A stretch of 64,000 nt of DNA, from the NCBI GenBank assembly GCA_965243245.1, contig OZ251536.1, forward strand, positions 1,550,001 through 1,614,000, in the 5' to 3' direction. Source of the DNA: JAYQKL01 sp965243245 (GTDB taxonomy: Bacteria > Pseudomonadota > Alphaproteobacteria > RS24). The translations under genes were made by a program, and so were the position numbers. Below the pieces are notes generated by a model. It worked only from the letters and a program-made list of their open reading frames with translations. It was not told the DNA's origin and searched no databases. How positions within the stretch are numbered: the first letter of the stretch is position 1; the number at the start of each line of letters is the position of its first letter. Shown piece by piece: positions 9,018 through 16,724 of this stretch.

Positions 9018-10172
9018 ATGGACTTTAAATTTACCGAAGAACAAACGCTTTTGCGTAATATGGTGCAAACTTTTGTGCAGGATAATTATGGCTTTGAACA
9101 ACGCATGAATATTGTGCGCTCGAAGACGGGTATGAGCTCAGAAAATTGGGCAAAATTTGCTGAATTGGGGCTTTTAGCAGCGCCTTTGAGCGAAGCGCAT
9201 GGCGGCTTTGGCGGCGGCGCGATTGATGCTATGTTGGTGATGGAAGAGTTTGGCCGTGGTTTGGTGTCTGAACCTTATGTCCCAACGGTTATTTTGTGCG
9301 CTGGCTTGTTTGACCGCCATGGCACGCAAGAGCAAAAAGACACATATATTGCGCACATTACGGACGGCTCGGCGATATGGGCATTGGCTTATAGCGAGGC
9401 TCAAAGCCGTTATGATGCTTCAAATGTGTTGCTCAGTGCCGCCAAAAAGGGGGGGGATTATGTGCTGAACGGTCATAAGGCTGTGGTTATTGCAGGGCCT
9501 TGGGCGAGCCACTTTATTGTATCTGCGCGCACTTCTGGTGCTCAGTGTGATGAAGCGGGCATTAGTCTTTTCATTGTCGAGAAATCTGCCAAAGGTATTT
9601 CAACCCAAGATTTCCCAATGGTTGATGGCGGGCAGGCGAGTGAGATTACGTTTGAAAATGTTGAGGTTTCTGCCGCTGCGGTTATTGGTGAAATTGGTAA
9701 TGGCTATGCCTTGCTTGATGAAGCCTTGGATTATGGTACGGCGGCGATTTGTGCCGAAGCGGTTGGCGCGATGAAGGCGGCCATTCAAGGAACGATTGAA
9801 TATGCGGGCACGCGTAAGCAGTTTGGTCAAGAGATCGGACAGTTTCAAGTTTTACAGCATCGCATGGTTGATATGATTGGCGAGGGCGACCATGCAACCT
9901 CGATCGCTTATATGGCTAATATGAAAATCAATGAAAGCGTTAATGAGCGGCATATGGCGGTCTCTGCGGCGAAATCTTATATTGGCAAAGCGGGTCGATT
10001 TGTTGGTCAAAGCGCGGTGCATATTCATGGCGGCATGGGGATGACCGAAGAATTGAATATTGGGCATTTCTTCAAACGATTGACTTTATTTAACATTCAA
10101 TTTGGTGATGAAGCACACCATCTGAAACGCTTTTCGCTATTATCAAATGATGAGACGCGACAGGCGGCTTAA
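9018..10172 (+). CDS. Acyl-CoA dehydrogenase, small-subunit (PimD-like) type
   Basis: This is a second acyl-CoA dehydrogenase-fold protein with N terminus MDFKFTEEQTLLRNMVQTF, a middle domain containing AYSEAQSRYDASNVL, and a C-terminal helical bundle with HIHGGMGMTEELNIGHFFKR. It lacks the terminal YEGT/IQ element of homotetrameric enzymes, as do small subunits of heteromeric dehydrogenases such as PimD. With the preceding gene it plausibly forms an alpha2beta2 enzyme (inference). ATG 9018 is chosen over TTG 9006 because it aligns with the usual MDF start and follows a GGGGACGA site. A run of eight G (9449-9456) lies in the coding region. The stop overlaps the crotonase start (TAATG). Confidence 0.88.
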   Translation: MDFKFTEEQTLLRNMVQTFVQDNYGFEQRMNIVRSKTGMSSENWAKFAELGLLAAPLSEAHGGFGGGAIDAMLVMEEFGRGLVSEPYVPTVILCAGLFDRHGTQEQKDTYIAHITDGSAIWALAYSEAQSRYDASNVLLSAAKKGGDYVLNGHKAVVIAGPWASHFIVSARTSGAQCDEAGISLFIVEKSAKGISTQDFPMVDGGQASEITFENVEVSAAAVIGEIGNGYALLDEALDYGTAAICAEAVGAMKAAIQGTIEYAGTRKQFGQEIGQFQVLQHRMVDMIGEGDHATSIAYMANMKINESVNERHMAVSAAKSYIGKAGRFVGQSAVHIHGGMGMTEELNIGHFFKRLTLFNIQFGDEAHHLKRFSLLSNDETRQAA

Positions 10173-10972
10173 TGTCTGGGTTCATTCTTGAAGAATATAT
10201 TGGCGCGGTCGCTCGGCTGACGCTGAACCGCCCCGACCGTATGAACGCGCTTGGTGATACTGGCGATGGGGCGGCTTTTGAAGACTTATTTAACCGCATT
10301 AATGCCAATCCAGATATACGATGCGTGGTGCTGACGGGTGCGGGGAAAGCGTTTTCTGCTGGGGGTAATGTTAAGGATATGCTCGCCAGAAAAGGTTTTT
10401 TTGCAGGAACGGAAGAAGAAATCAAAGAGTCTTACCGCACGAATGTGCATGAAATTGTGCGGGCTATTTGGGGGTGTGAAGTTCCAATCATTGCGGCGGT
10501 TAATGGGCCGGCGGTTGGTTTGGGGCATGATGTTGCGGGATATTGTGACATTCGTTTGGCATCTGACAAGGCAAGGTTTGGTTCAAGCTTTGCTTCTATC
10601 GGATTAATACCCGGCGATGGTGGTGCGTGGTTATTACCGCGTAATATTGGTTATTTGCGCGCCAGTATGATGTTATTCACGGGCGATATTATTGCGAGCG
10701 AAAAAGCTTTGGAATGGGGGCTGGTGACTGAGGTTGTCTGTTGTGAAAATTTGGCTGAACGCGCATTTGAGCTCGCCACAAAGATTGCGTCCCAACCTCC
10801 ATTGGCTATTCGTGAAACCAAAAGATTATTGCGCGCCGCACTGAACAGCTCGCTCAGTGATGCTTTGGAAGCGGCGGCACAAGCGCAAGCTCCCTTGCAC
10901 ATGACGCGTGACCATGGGGAAGCTTTGAAAGCTTTTTTTGAAAAACGGCCGGGTAAGTATCAAGGCGAGTAA
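10172..10972 (+). CDS. Enoyl-CoA hydratase/isomerase (crotonase) family protein
   Basis: The crotonase fold is clear: LNRPDRMNAL near the N terminus, the first oxyanion-hole segment GKAFSAGGNVKDM (about residues 58-70), and the second segment NGPAVGLGHD (111-120). It is translationally coupled to the dehydrogenase pair by a TAATG overlap and so probably handles the product of that enzyme. The two catalytic glutamates of classical hydratases are not conserved: Asp120 and Phe140 occupy those places, and the IPGAGG loop reads IPGDGG with Asp149. Simple hydration is therefore uncertain; isomerase or another crotonase chemistry is possible. Confidence 0.88.
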   Translation: MSGFILEEYIGAVARLTLNRPDRMNALGDTGDGAAFEDLFNRINANPDIRCVVLTGAGKAFSAGGNVKDMLARKGFFAGTEEEIKESYRTNVHEIVRAIWGCEVPIIAAVNGPAVGLGHDVAGYCDIRLASDKARFGSSFASIGLIPGDGGAWLLPRNIGYLRASMMLFTGDIIASEKALEWGLVTEVVCCENLAERAFELATKIASQPPLAIRETKRLLRAALNSSLSDALEAAAQAQAPLHMTRDHGEALKAFFEKRPGKYQGE

Positions 10973-11046
10973 AAGCTTGACCATTGCTCGCCCCATTTAG
11001 CCCTATTGACAGACCTTTAGTAGACCCCATTTAGCCCCATTGACTC

Positions 11047-11106
11047 GCCTCATTGACTCGCCCATTGCCTCGCCCATTGCCTCGCCCATTGCCTCGCCCA
11101 TTGCCT
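11047..11106. repeat. 12-bp tandem repeats between convergent crotonase and SDR genes
   Basis: Four perfect copies of CGCCCATTGCCT (11059-11106) follow a related CGCCTCATTGACT copy, and the array runs up to the stop codon of the minus-strand SDR at 11111-11113. Upstream, CCCATTTAGCC and CATTGACTCGCC motifs recur more loosely from 10990. The 138-bp gap between the two convergent genes is almost entirely repeat. I see no clear hairpin-plus-T terminator in it. Confidence 0.88.
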
Positions 11107-11110
11107 CGCC

Positions 11111-12016
11111 TCATTGACCTTCCATTGCCATAGTGACAAATTTTATCGATTGTTCCCCGCCCATACTCATTGGTTTTGCGTTGGACATATCAGAGATTTG
11201 TTGCCAATTGGCGGCGATGTCTTCTGCTGTTGGTTCATTATTAAGGAACATGCCTTGCGATTCAACAATTTGAGCGATTGAGAAAGTGCCCGCCCCCGCA
11301 CAGATGATTTTGCCTGTTGGCGCGTCCTCAGAACACATGAACACAACCGCTGGTGTCACCTTTTGAGGCTCCAGCATGTTGAAAGCTTCTTCGGGCAAGA
11401 GACCTTCTGTCATCCGCGTTGCGGCGATAGGTGCCAGCGCATTAATGTGAATATTGTACTTTTCACCTTCAAGCTTGATTGTATTCATGAAGCCGATAAC
11501 GCCTAATTTTCCGGCCCCATAGTTTGACTGACCAAAATTACCATATAAGCCAGAAGACGAGCTTGTGACGATAATGCGTCCATAGCCTTGTTCTTTCATA
11601 ATCGGAAAGACGGCATGGGTTGGCGTCACTGTTCCCAAAACATGCACTGCCAAGACGGCTTGGAATTCTTCTAGGGTCATTTTTGTGAAGCTTTTATCGC
11701 GTAAAATGCCCGCATTATTGACCAGAACATCAACTCGTCCAAATGCGTCCATAGTCTGCTTGACCATGTCTTGAACGCCCGCCTCATCGGTGACGGATGC
11801 ACCATTGGCGATCGCCTTGGCGCCCTTATCAGTGATTTCTTTCACGACCGCCTCGGCCGCTTTTGAAGAGCCCCCAGAGCCATCAACAGAGCCGCCCAGA
11901 TCATTCACCACCACATTTGCGCCGCGGCGGGCAAAGTCAAGCGCATGCTCACGTCCCAATCCGCCGCCCGCGCCAGTGACAATTACGGTTTTTCCTGTAA
12001 AGTCTATATTCATCAT
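11111..12016 (-). CDS. SDR oxidoreductase, (3R)-hydroxyacyl-CoA dehydrogenase-like
   Basis: This short-chain dehydrogenase has the NAD(P) loop TGAGGGLG (residues 14-21), NNAG, and the catalytic Tyr/Lys pair in QSNYGAGKLG. The opening MNIDFTGKTVIVTGAGGGLG and the VNDLGGSVDGSG segment after strand 2 are typical of the hydroxyacyl-CoA dehydrogenase part of peroxisomal-type multifunctional enzymes, so oxidation of a 3-hydroxyacyl-CoA is the likely reaction (inference). The C terminus runs about 40 residues beyond a minimal SDR. It is on the minus strand, convergent with the crotonase and divergent from the acyl-CoA synthetase, which fits one catabolic cluster. ATG 12013 is an alternative start. 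Confidence 0.88.
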   Translation of the reverse strand: MMNIDFTGKTVIVTGAGGGLGREHALDFARRGANVVVNDLGGSVDGSGGSSKAAEAVVKEITDKGAKAIANGASVTDEAGVQDMVKQTMDAFGRVDVLVNNAGILRDKSFTKMTLEEFQAVLAVHVLGTVTPTHAVFPIMKEQGYGRIIVTSSSSGLYGNFGQSNYGAGKLGVIGFMNTIKLEGEKYNIHINALAPIAATRMTEGLLPEEAFNMLEPQKVTPAVVFMCSEDAPTGKIICAGAGTFSIAQIVESQGMFLNNEPTAEDIAANWQQISDMSNAKPMSMGGEQSIKFVTMAMEGQ

Positions 12017-12164
12017 CCACCCCTAAATTGTGCCATTTCTTATGACACAAGCGGGCAGTTTCGTAAAGATACTATGTGGGTAAAAAATAATGAAAAAATA
12101 GTCAAAAATTCTTGTGAAATTTTTTCATTGCACTAGATTACACGTAATCATGCAAGGAGAGACT

Positions 12165-13871
12165 ATGCTTCATCAACATTTTAAGGACGCGATCGCCGAA
12201 TTAACGGCGCCGGACAGTATTTTTGCTGTTTCTGAAATGGATATTTTGGGTCAGAAAATGCGTGGCTTTTCGCTCGCGCCGCCATCCATGAGAGATATTT
12301 GGGTGCTGGCGAGTGAACATGCAGAGCGTGAATATCTTGTCTATGAGGATGAACGCTGGACCTATACTCAGGCTCATATAGAAATTGCATCTGTTGCTAA
12401 TTGGCTGGTTTCTCAAGGTATTGGTCATGGCGATAAGGTTGCGGTGGCGATGCGAAATTATCCAGAATGGGTCATTGCTTATTGGGCAATCTCATCTATT
12501 GGTGCTGTTTGTGTCGGCATGAATGCGTGGTGGGTGAGTGAGGAAATGGCTTATGCTATTGATGATTCCAAACCAAAAATACTGCTCACCGATGATGGGT
12601 GTTATCGCAGTATTGTGCCGATTAAAGATAGATTCCCGGATGTGAAATTGGTGAGCGTACGTTTCAAAGAAGATGTTGCTGGCATGACACCTTATCAGGA
12701 ATTGAAATCCTTTGGCGGCGCATTGCCCACGCCCGAAATAGTGCCTGATGAGGTGGCTTGTATATTTTATACTTCTGGCACGACAGGTTTTCCCAAAGGT
12801 GCGCAGTTGACGCATCGTAGCTGTATAACGAATTTGATGTGTTATCTTGTTTCTCTTCGGGCAACCGATGTTGCCATTGCCAGAGACAATGGAACAGAAG
12901 ACCAATTGCCTGCTATTGGCGAGGGTCCGGCATCGAGTATTCTTTTGACGACGCCTTTATTTCATGTGACGGCGAATAACTGTGCTATGCAGCCGGCGAC
13001 AATGGTCGGGGGGAAGATTGTTTTTATGTATAAATGGGATGCTGGAAAGGCACTTGAAATTATCGAAAAAGAAACAATTAGCGGCGTGACCGGTGTTCCT
13101 GTTATGTCGCGTGAGATTATTAATCATCCTGATTTTGAAAAATACGACACGTCAAGCCTTATCACGCTTGGGGGTGGTGGCTCGGCGTTTCAGCCTGATC
13201 TCATCAAGGAGATTGATGCAAGGCTGGAAAATGGTAAGCCGGGGACGGGCTATGGTATGACAGAGGTTAGCGGTATTATTGCGGGGATTAGTAAAGACTT
13301 TAGTGTTATGCATCCTCAAAGTGTTGGTTTACCTGTTGTGACGATGGATGTGAAAATCATTGATGGGCAAAACAATGAAGTGCCGCAAGGTGAAATTGGT
13401 GAAATTTGCGTTCGTGGCCCGAATGTTTTTTGCGGCTATCTCAATAAGCCGGAGGCGACGGCTGAGACTATCAAAGATGGCTGGTTACATACTGGCGATG
13501 TTGGGCGTATTGATGAGCATGATTATTTATATGTAACGGACAGAATTAAAGATATGCTTATTCGCGGTGGCGAGAACGTCTATAGTGCTGAGGTTGAGAT
13601 TGCTTTACATGGAAATAAGGCGATTGCTGAATGTGCTGTTTTTGGTGTGCCGGATGAGCGTTTGGGCGAAGAGGTTGGCGCTGTTGTTTATTTTAAGCCG
13701 GGCGAACAAATCACTGTCGATGAAGTGCGCCAAACGTGCAAGGTTTTGCTCGCGCCTTATAAGGTGCCTCGATATATTTGGATTACGCCAACAAATTTAC
13801 CGCGCAATGCAAGTGGGAAAATTTTAAAAAAGGGTCTTGTCGATATTTATGACGTGGCGGATGCGCACTAA
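12165..13871 (+). CDS. Acyl-CoA synthetase (AMP-forming, class I adenylate-forming family)
   Basis: The enzyme activates a carboxylic acid to acyl-AMP and then the CoA thioester, providing substrate for the neighbouring dehydrogenases. The P-loop IFYTSGTTGFPKGAQLTH, the A5 motif GYGMTE, the A7 motif HTGDVGRID, the A8 hinge DRIKDMLIRGGENVYSAEVE and the A10 lysine motif NASGKILKK are all intact. ATG 12165 is chosen because AAGGAGAG sits just upstream; an earlier in-frame ATG at 12114 would add 17 unlikely residues. At 568 residues it is of normal length. Chain-length or side-chain specificity cannot be read from sequence. Confidence 0.92.
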   Translation: MLHQHFKDAIAELTAPDSIFAVSEMDILGQKMRGFSLAPPSMRDIWVLASEHAEREYLVYEDERWTYTQAHIEIASVANWLVSQGIGHGDKVAVAMRNYPEWVIAYWAISSIGAVCVGMNAWWVSEEMAYAIDDSKPKILLTDDGCYRSIVPIKDRFPDVKLVSVRFKEDVAGMTPYQELKSFGGALPTPEIVPDEVACIFYTSGTTGFPKGAQLTHRSCITNLMCYLVSLRATDVAIARDNGTEDQLPAIGEGPASSILLTTPLFHVTANNCAMQPATMVGGKIVFMYKWDAGKALEIIEKETISGVTGVPVMSREIINHPDFEKYDTSSLITLGGGGSAFQPDLIKEIDARLENGKPGTGYGMTEVSGIIAGISKDFSVMHPQSVGLPVVTMDVKIIDGQNNEVPQGEIGEICVRGPNVFCGYLNKPEATAETIKDGWLHTGDVGRIDEHDYLYVTDRIKDMLIRGGENVYSAEVEIALHGNKAIAECAVFGVPDERLGEEVGAVVYFKPGEQITVDEVRQTCKVLLAPYKVPRYIWITPTNLPRNASGKILKKGLVDIYDVADAH

Positions 13872-13903
13872 GCCTTTTCTAAGGGGCTTTGGGGGAGCTT
13901 TTT

Positions 13904-14596
13904 CTAAGGATATTTGAGTTTCAGCTCTGGCAGGCAAGCTGTAAGAGCCGTATAAATTTCGCTGTAATGCGAGATTAATTGGGTTGCGCCAAGCTCTTTA
14001 GCGGCCCCGCGCCGATAGCCGAAAGTGACGCAAACAGATTTCATACCGGCCGCTTTTGCCGCATCTGTATCAGCTTGGCTATCGCCGATCATAATACATT
14101 TTTGCGGCGGCACAGCTAGTTTGGCGGCGGCCTCATATAGCATTTCTGGGTCTGGCTTGCGCGTCCGCATGGTGTCGCCGCCGACCACTATATCGAAAAA
14201 ATGCGCGACACCAAGCTCGGCTAATAGATGAATTGCCAGTGCGCGGCGTTTATTTGTGACAACAGCACAGCCAATATTTTGAGCTTTTGCCGCCATCAAA
14301 CATTCTTGTACCCCATCATATAAATAAGTGTGTTCAGCTATATGCGCATCATAATAAGTGACCAGCTTCTCGGTGGCAGTATCAAGCCTATCATCCTCCC
14401 AAGTGACATTATTGAATTTCAGCCCGCGCTGTAAAATCATCCGTGCGCCGCCGCCAATTATATCCCGCATTGCTTCAGTTGGTATTTGCTTCAACCCATT
14501 CTCAGCCATAACATAGTTCATGGCAGCGCATAAATCAGGCGCGGTTTCTGCAAGCGTTCCATCAAGATCAAATAAGAGTGCAAAAGGATATGTCAT
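13904..14596 (-). CDS. gph: HAD phosphatase, phosphoglycolate phosphatase-like
   Basis: This is a HAD-superfamily hydrolase with motif I DLDGTLAETAPDL near the N terminus (nucleophile Asp), motif II VTNK, and motif III/IV region IGDSQADTDAAKAAGM. The alpha-helical cap of subfamily IA follows motif I. The sequence is close to Gph, which removes phosphate from 2-phosphoglycolate, though other IA phosphatases (for instance MupP, which acts on MurNAc 6-phosphate in cell-wall recycling) share the pattern. I prefer ATG 14596, which starts MTYPFALLFDLDG; a longer reading to 14668 would run into the repeat array. It is divergent from ampD. Confidence 0.82.
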   Translation of the reverse strand: MTYPFALLFDLDGTLAETAPDLCAAMNYVMAENGLKQIPTEAMRDIIGGGARMILQRGLKFNNVTWEDDRLDTATEKLVTYYDAHIAEHTYLYDGVQECLMAAKAQNIGCAVVTNKRRALAIHLLAELGVAHFFDIVVGGDTMRTRKPDPEMLYEAAAKLAVPPQKCIMIGDSQADTDAAKAAGMKSVCVTFGYRRGAAKELGATQLISHYSEIYTALTACLPELKLKYP

Positions 14597-14672
14597 GATA
14601 TTCTGTCCAGTGATATGATGCGTATAAGCTAGAAGGATGAAAGCGGATTGCCAAGTACCAAATACCAAGTGT

Positions 14673-14727
14673 CCAGTGTTAAGTGCCCAGTGTTAAGTGC
14701 CCAGTGTTAAGTGCCCAGTGTTAAGTG
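14673..14727. repeat. Four 14-bp tandem repeats in the gph/ampD divergent promoter region
   Basis: The unit CCAGTGTTAAGTGC is repeated four times with only the last base of the fourth copy altered, ending 11 bp before the ampD start codon. Degenerate relatives (CCAAGTACCAAATACCAAGTG) lie just to the left. The array fills most of the space between the two divergent start codons, where promoters would be expected. Confidence 0.9.
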
Positions 14728-14738
14728 AAAGAAAATAG

Positions 14739-15452
14739 ATGATTGAACAGCAATATTCCTCGCCAAATTTTGCCGACCGCCCGCAAGAGCAAATTATTGA
14801 TATGGTGTTGATACATTACACCAATATGGCAACCACCAGATTAGCTTTGGCGCGATTATGTGACGTCCAAGCTAAAGTGTCTGCGCATTATCTGATTGCC
14901 GAAACAGGTAAGATATTTGCGCTTGTGGATGAGGCACAATGCGCTTGGCATGCGGGGGTTGCATTCTGGCGAGGAGAAACCAACATTAATGGCTGTTCGA
15001 TTGGTATTGAACTGGCACATCAAGGTCATGATGCTCAAGGCAAGTGTGCGCCCTTTCCTGAAAATCAGATGCTGGCACTGGTGGATTTGCTAAAGGATAT
15101 TTCAACGCGTCATAAGATTCCGCTGGCGCGTTATTTGGGTCATAGTGATGTTGCGCCGTCACGCAAAATTGATCCGGGCGAGGCGTTCGATTGGCACTGG
15201 TTGGCAGAACAAGGTTTCGGGCAAGTATCAGATGCAGGCGGGCGGGGCGGTGCGCCTTTGGATATTGCGCGCTTGCAGCAAGCTCTTAACGACTATGGTT
15301 ATGAGATAGAACTTACAGGCGAAAATGATGTCATGACACAAAATGCTGTGCGGGCGTTTCAGCGACATTTTTGCCCTGAACAGATTAACGGTATAGCTGA
15401 TGCTAAGGTCTGTGTGCGCTTGGCTGATCTTTTGGGTCGTCAAAATTCGTAA
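14739..15452 (+). CDS. ampD: N-acetylmuramoyl-L-alanine amidase, AmpD type with peptidoglycan-binding domain
   Basis: This zinc amidase cleaves the MurNAc-L-Ala (anhydro-MurNAc-peptide) bond during wall turnover. The amidase_2 domain fills residues 1-155 with candidate Zn ligands His26 (LIHYTN), His135 (LGHSD) and Asp145 (IDPG), and Lys143 matching the catalytic lysine region of E. coli AmpD. A PG_binding_1 helical repeat occupies the C terminus (LQQALNDYGYEIELTGEND and TQNAVRAFQRHF), as in many alphaproteobacterial and AmiD-like enzymes. No signal peptide is evident, which favours cytoplasmic recycling. rnpB follows on the same strand. Confidence 0.9.
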   Translation: MIEQQYSSPNFADRPQEQIIDMVLIHYTNMATTRLALARLCDVQAKVSAHYLIAETGKIFALVDEAQCAWHAGVAFWRGETNINGCSIGIELAHQGHDAQGKCAPFPENQMLALVDLLKDISTRHKIPLARYLGHSDVAPSRKIDPGEAFDWHWLAEQGFGQVSDAGGRGGAPLDIARLQQALNDYGYEIELTGENDVMTQNAVRAFQRHFCPEQINGIADAKVCVRLADLLGRQNS

Positions 15453-15494
15453 AAAAGACAGCTGGTTGGTGCGCTGGTTTGGTGACAAGATTGC

Positions 15495-15523
15495 TTGACC
15501 TTGTGTTCTTTGCAGGTTAGTCA
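15495..15523 (+). promoter_or_regulatory. Predicted promoter of rnpB
   Basis: A -35-like TTGACC (15495-15500) and a weak -10 TAGTCA (15518-15523) are separated by 17 bp. They place the start 7 bp downstream, at the first base of the predicted P1 stem of RNase P RNA (15530). The geometry fits a housekeeping sigma promoter although the -10 match is poor. Confidence 0.4.
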
Positions 15524-15529
15524 GGGGGG

Positions 15530-15906
15530 GCAGATGGTCGGGCAATTGCTCTTACTTTGTAAGAGAGGAAAGTCCGGGCTCCATGGAAACACGATGCCGG
15601 ATAACGCCCGGCCAGGGTGACCTGAGGGAAAGTGCCACAGAAAATATACCGCCTTCGGGTAAGGGTGAAATGGTGCGGTAAGAGCGCACCGTATAATCGG
15701 TAACGGTTATGGCTTGGTAAACCCCATCGGGAGCAAGACCAAATAGGAACGATATTAATCCGTTTTCAGATTTTCGTTCGGGTAGGTCGCATGAGGTGTT
15801 CTGGTAACAGGCATCCTAGATGAATGATTGCCCCCACTCTTGCGCGAGCCCCCCCGCTTTGCGCGAACAAAGAGTGCGGACAGAACCCGGCTTATAGACC
15901 GTCTGC
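15530..15906 (+). ncRNA. rnpB: RNase P RNA, bacterial class A
   Basis: This is the catalytic RNA that trims the 5' leader of tRNA precursors. Conserved elements occur in order: GAGGAAAGTCCGGGCTCCA (15564-15582), GAGGGAAAGTGCCACAGAAA, GGGTGAAATGGTGCGGTAAG with AGAGCGCACCG, GGTAAACCCCAT, GGAGCAAGACCAAATAGG, TAGATGAATGATTGCC and ACAGAACCCGGCTTAT (15880-15895). P1 pairs GCAGATGGTC at the 5' end with GACCGTCTGC at the 3' end, which sets the boundaries. A T-rich run follows directly and probably ends transcription. An additional hairpin lies near the 3' end (CACTCTT 15835-15841 with AAGAGTG 15870-15876). Confidence 0.96.
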
Positions 15907-16038
15907 TTTTTTCTTTTTAAGGCAAAACGATATTGTCTTTAAGGGGTATAATGGCTCTTGAAGACGCCATAGATCCCCTTTCAAAAGGTTAAGTTTATCC
16001 AAAGATAGAGGGTTATTTCTCTGGTTTTTCCGTTGACT

Positions 16039-16072
16039 TCCCATTAATTCCCATGTTATCCCAAATTATCCC
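16039..16072 (-). promoter_or_regulatory. MraZ operator: four direct boxes at exact 10-bp spacing
   Basis: TCCC occurs at 16039, 16049, 16059 and 16069, that is, GGGA boxes on the minus strand at exactly one helical turn (spacers ATTAAT, ATGTTA, AAATTA). MraZ is known to bind repeated TGGGN-type boxes upstream of its own gene. A possible -35 TTGACT (16033-16038) abuts the first box and a weak -10 GTTATC (16055-16060) lies between boxes, so binding would block the dcw promoter. The array is 74 bp ahead of mraZ. Confidence 0.75.
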
Positions 16073-16145
16073 GCCTTAAACCATGCCTGAGTTATATCAG
16101 CGCAGGGACGATGTGTAGGCGGTAAAACTTTAAAAAGAGGGCATT

Positions 16146-16724
16146 ATGTCGGCATTTTTATCAACCGTTACGAGCAAAATAGACAGCAAGGGCAGAGTCT
16201 CTGTGCCGGCTATTTTCCGTGCTGTTGCGAGTGCCCAAGGCTTTTGCGGCATTTATCTTTATCCCTCTTTTACTGAGAGCGCGATCGAAGGCGGTGGTCA
16301 GGTTCTCATGGATAATGTGAGCCAGATGTTGGCGCAACTAGACCCTTATACGGATGAGAGTCATGCGCTGGCGACGGCGTTATTTGCGGATAGCCATCAA
16401 ATGCATTTTGATGGTGATGGGCGTATTTCTTTGCCTGAAATATTAATCGACCATGCCGATATTGAAAAAGACCTTACTTTTGTCGGTCTTGGGGCGAAGT
16501 TTCAAATATGGAATGCGGCGCAATTTGCTGTTTACCGCAAGACGGCGCGAGACAAGGCACGCCAGCACCGCGGGCTTTTGCGGTCTTTGTCGGCAGGCGC
16601 GCCGCCAAGCCCCTTACCCCTCACCCCTCCCAGACAGGACCCTCCCAGACAGGACCCTCCCAGACAGGCCCCTCCCAGACAGGCCCCTCCCAGACAGGAC
16701 CCTCCCAGACAGGAGAGTGATTAA
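16146..16724 (+). CDS. mraZ: Transcriptional regulator MraZ with repeat-derived C-terminal tail
   Basis: MraZ is a ring-shaped DNA-binding protein that represses the division/cell-wall operon it heads. Two SpoVT/AbrB-like halves are visible, with STVTSKIDSKGRVSVPAIFR at the N terminus and FDGDGRISLPEILIDHA in the middle, and the usual FQIWNAAQF near the end of the core. The core stops near residue 145. The remaining tail is disordered, Pro/Arg/Gln-rich, and consists mainly of six PPRQ(D/A) units encoded by a 15-bp tandem repeat. AAAAAGAGGGC precedes the start. The stop overlaps rsmH (TAATG). Four spaced boxes upstream are its likely operator. Confidence 0.94.
   Translation: MSAFLSTVTSKIDSKGRVSVPAIFRAVASAQGFCGIYLYPSFTESAIEGGGQVLMDNVSQMLAQLDPYTDESHALATALFADSHQMHFDGDGRISLPEILIDHADIEKDLTFVGLGAKFQIWNAAQFAVYRKTARDKARQHRGLLRSLSAGAPPSPLPLTPPRQDPPRQDPPRQAPPRQAPPRQDPPRQESD
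16626..16713. repeat. 15-bp tandem repeat in the mraZ 3' end
   Basis: Nearly six copies of CCTCCCAGACAGGAC lie at the mraZ 3' end; copies three and four read GGCC in place of GGAC. The unit is in frame and gives PPRQD or PPRQA per copy. It has no stop codon in any forward frame, so all three frames stay open across it and copy-number change would leave mraZ intact. Confidence 0.93.

Noticed and set aside
11047..11106. CRISPR array
   Set aside because: Units are 12 bp with no unique spacers and no cas genes in the window; the same holds for the other arrays.
15947..15952. TATAAT as the dcw promoter -10 box
   Set aside because: No acceptable -35 lies 15-19 bp upstream, and it is 90 bp ahead of the MraZ boxes. 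It could still be a minor promoter.
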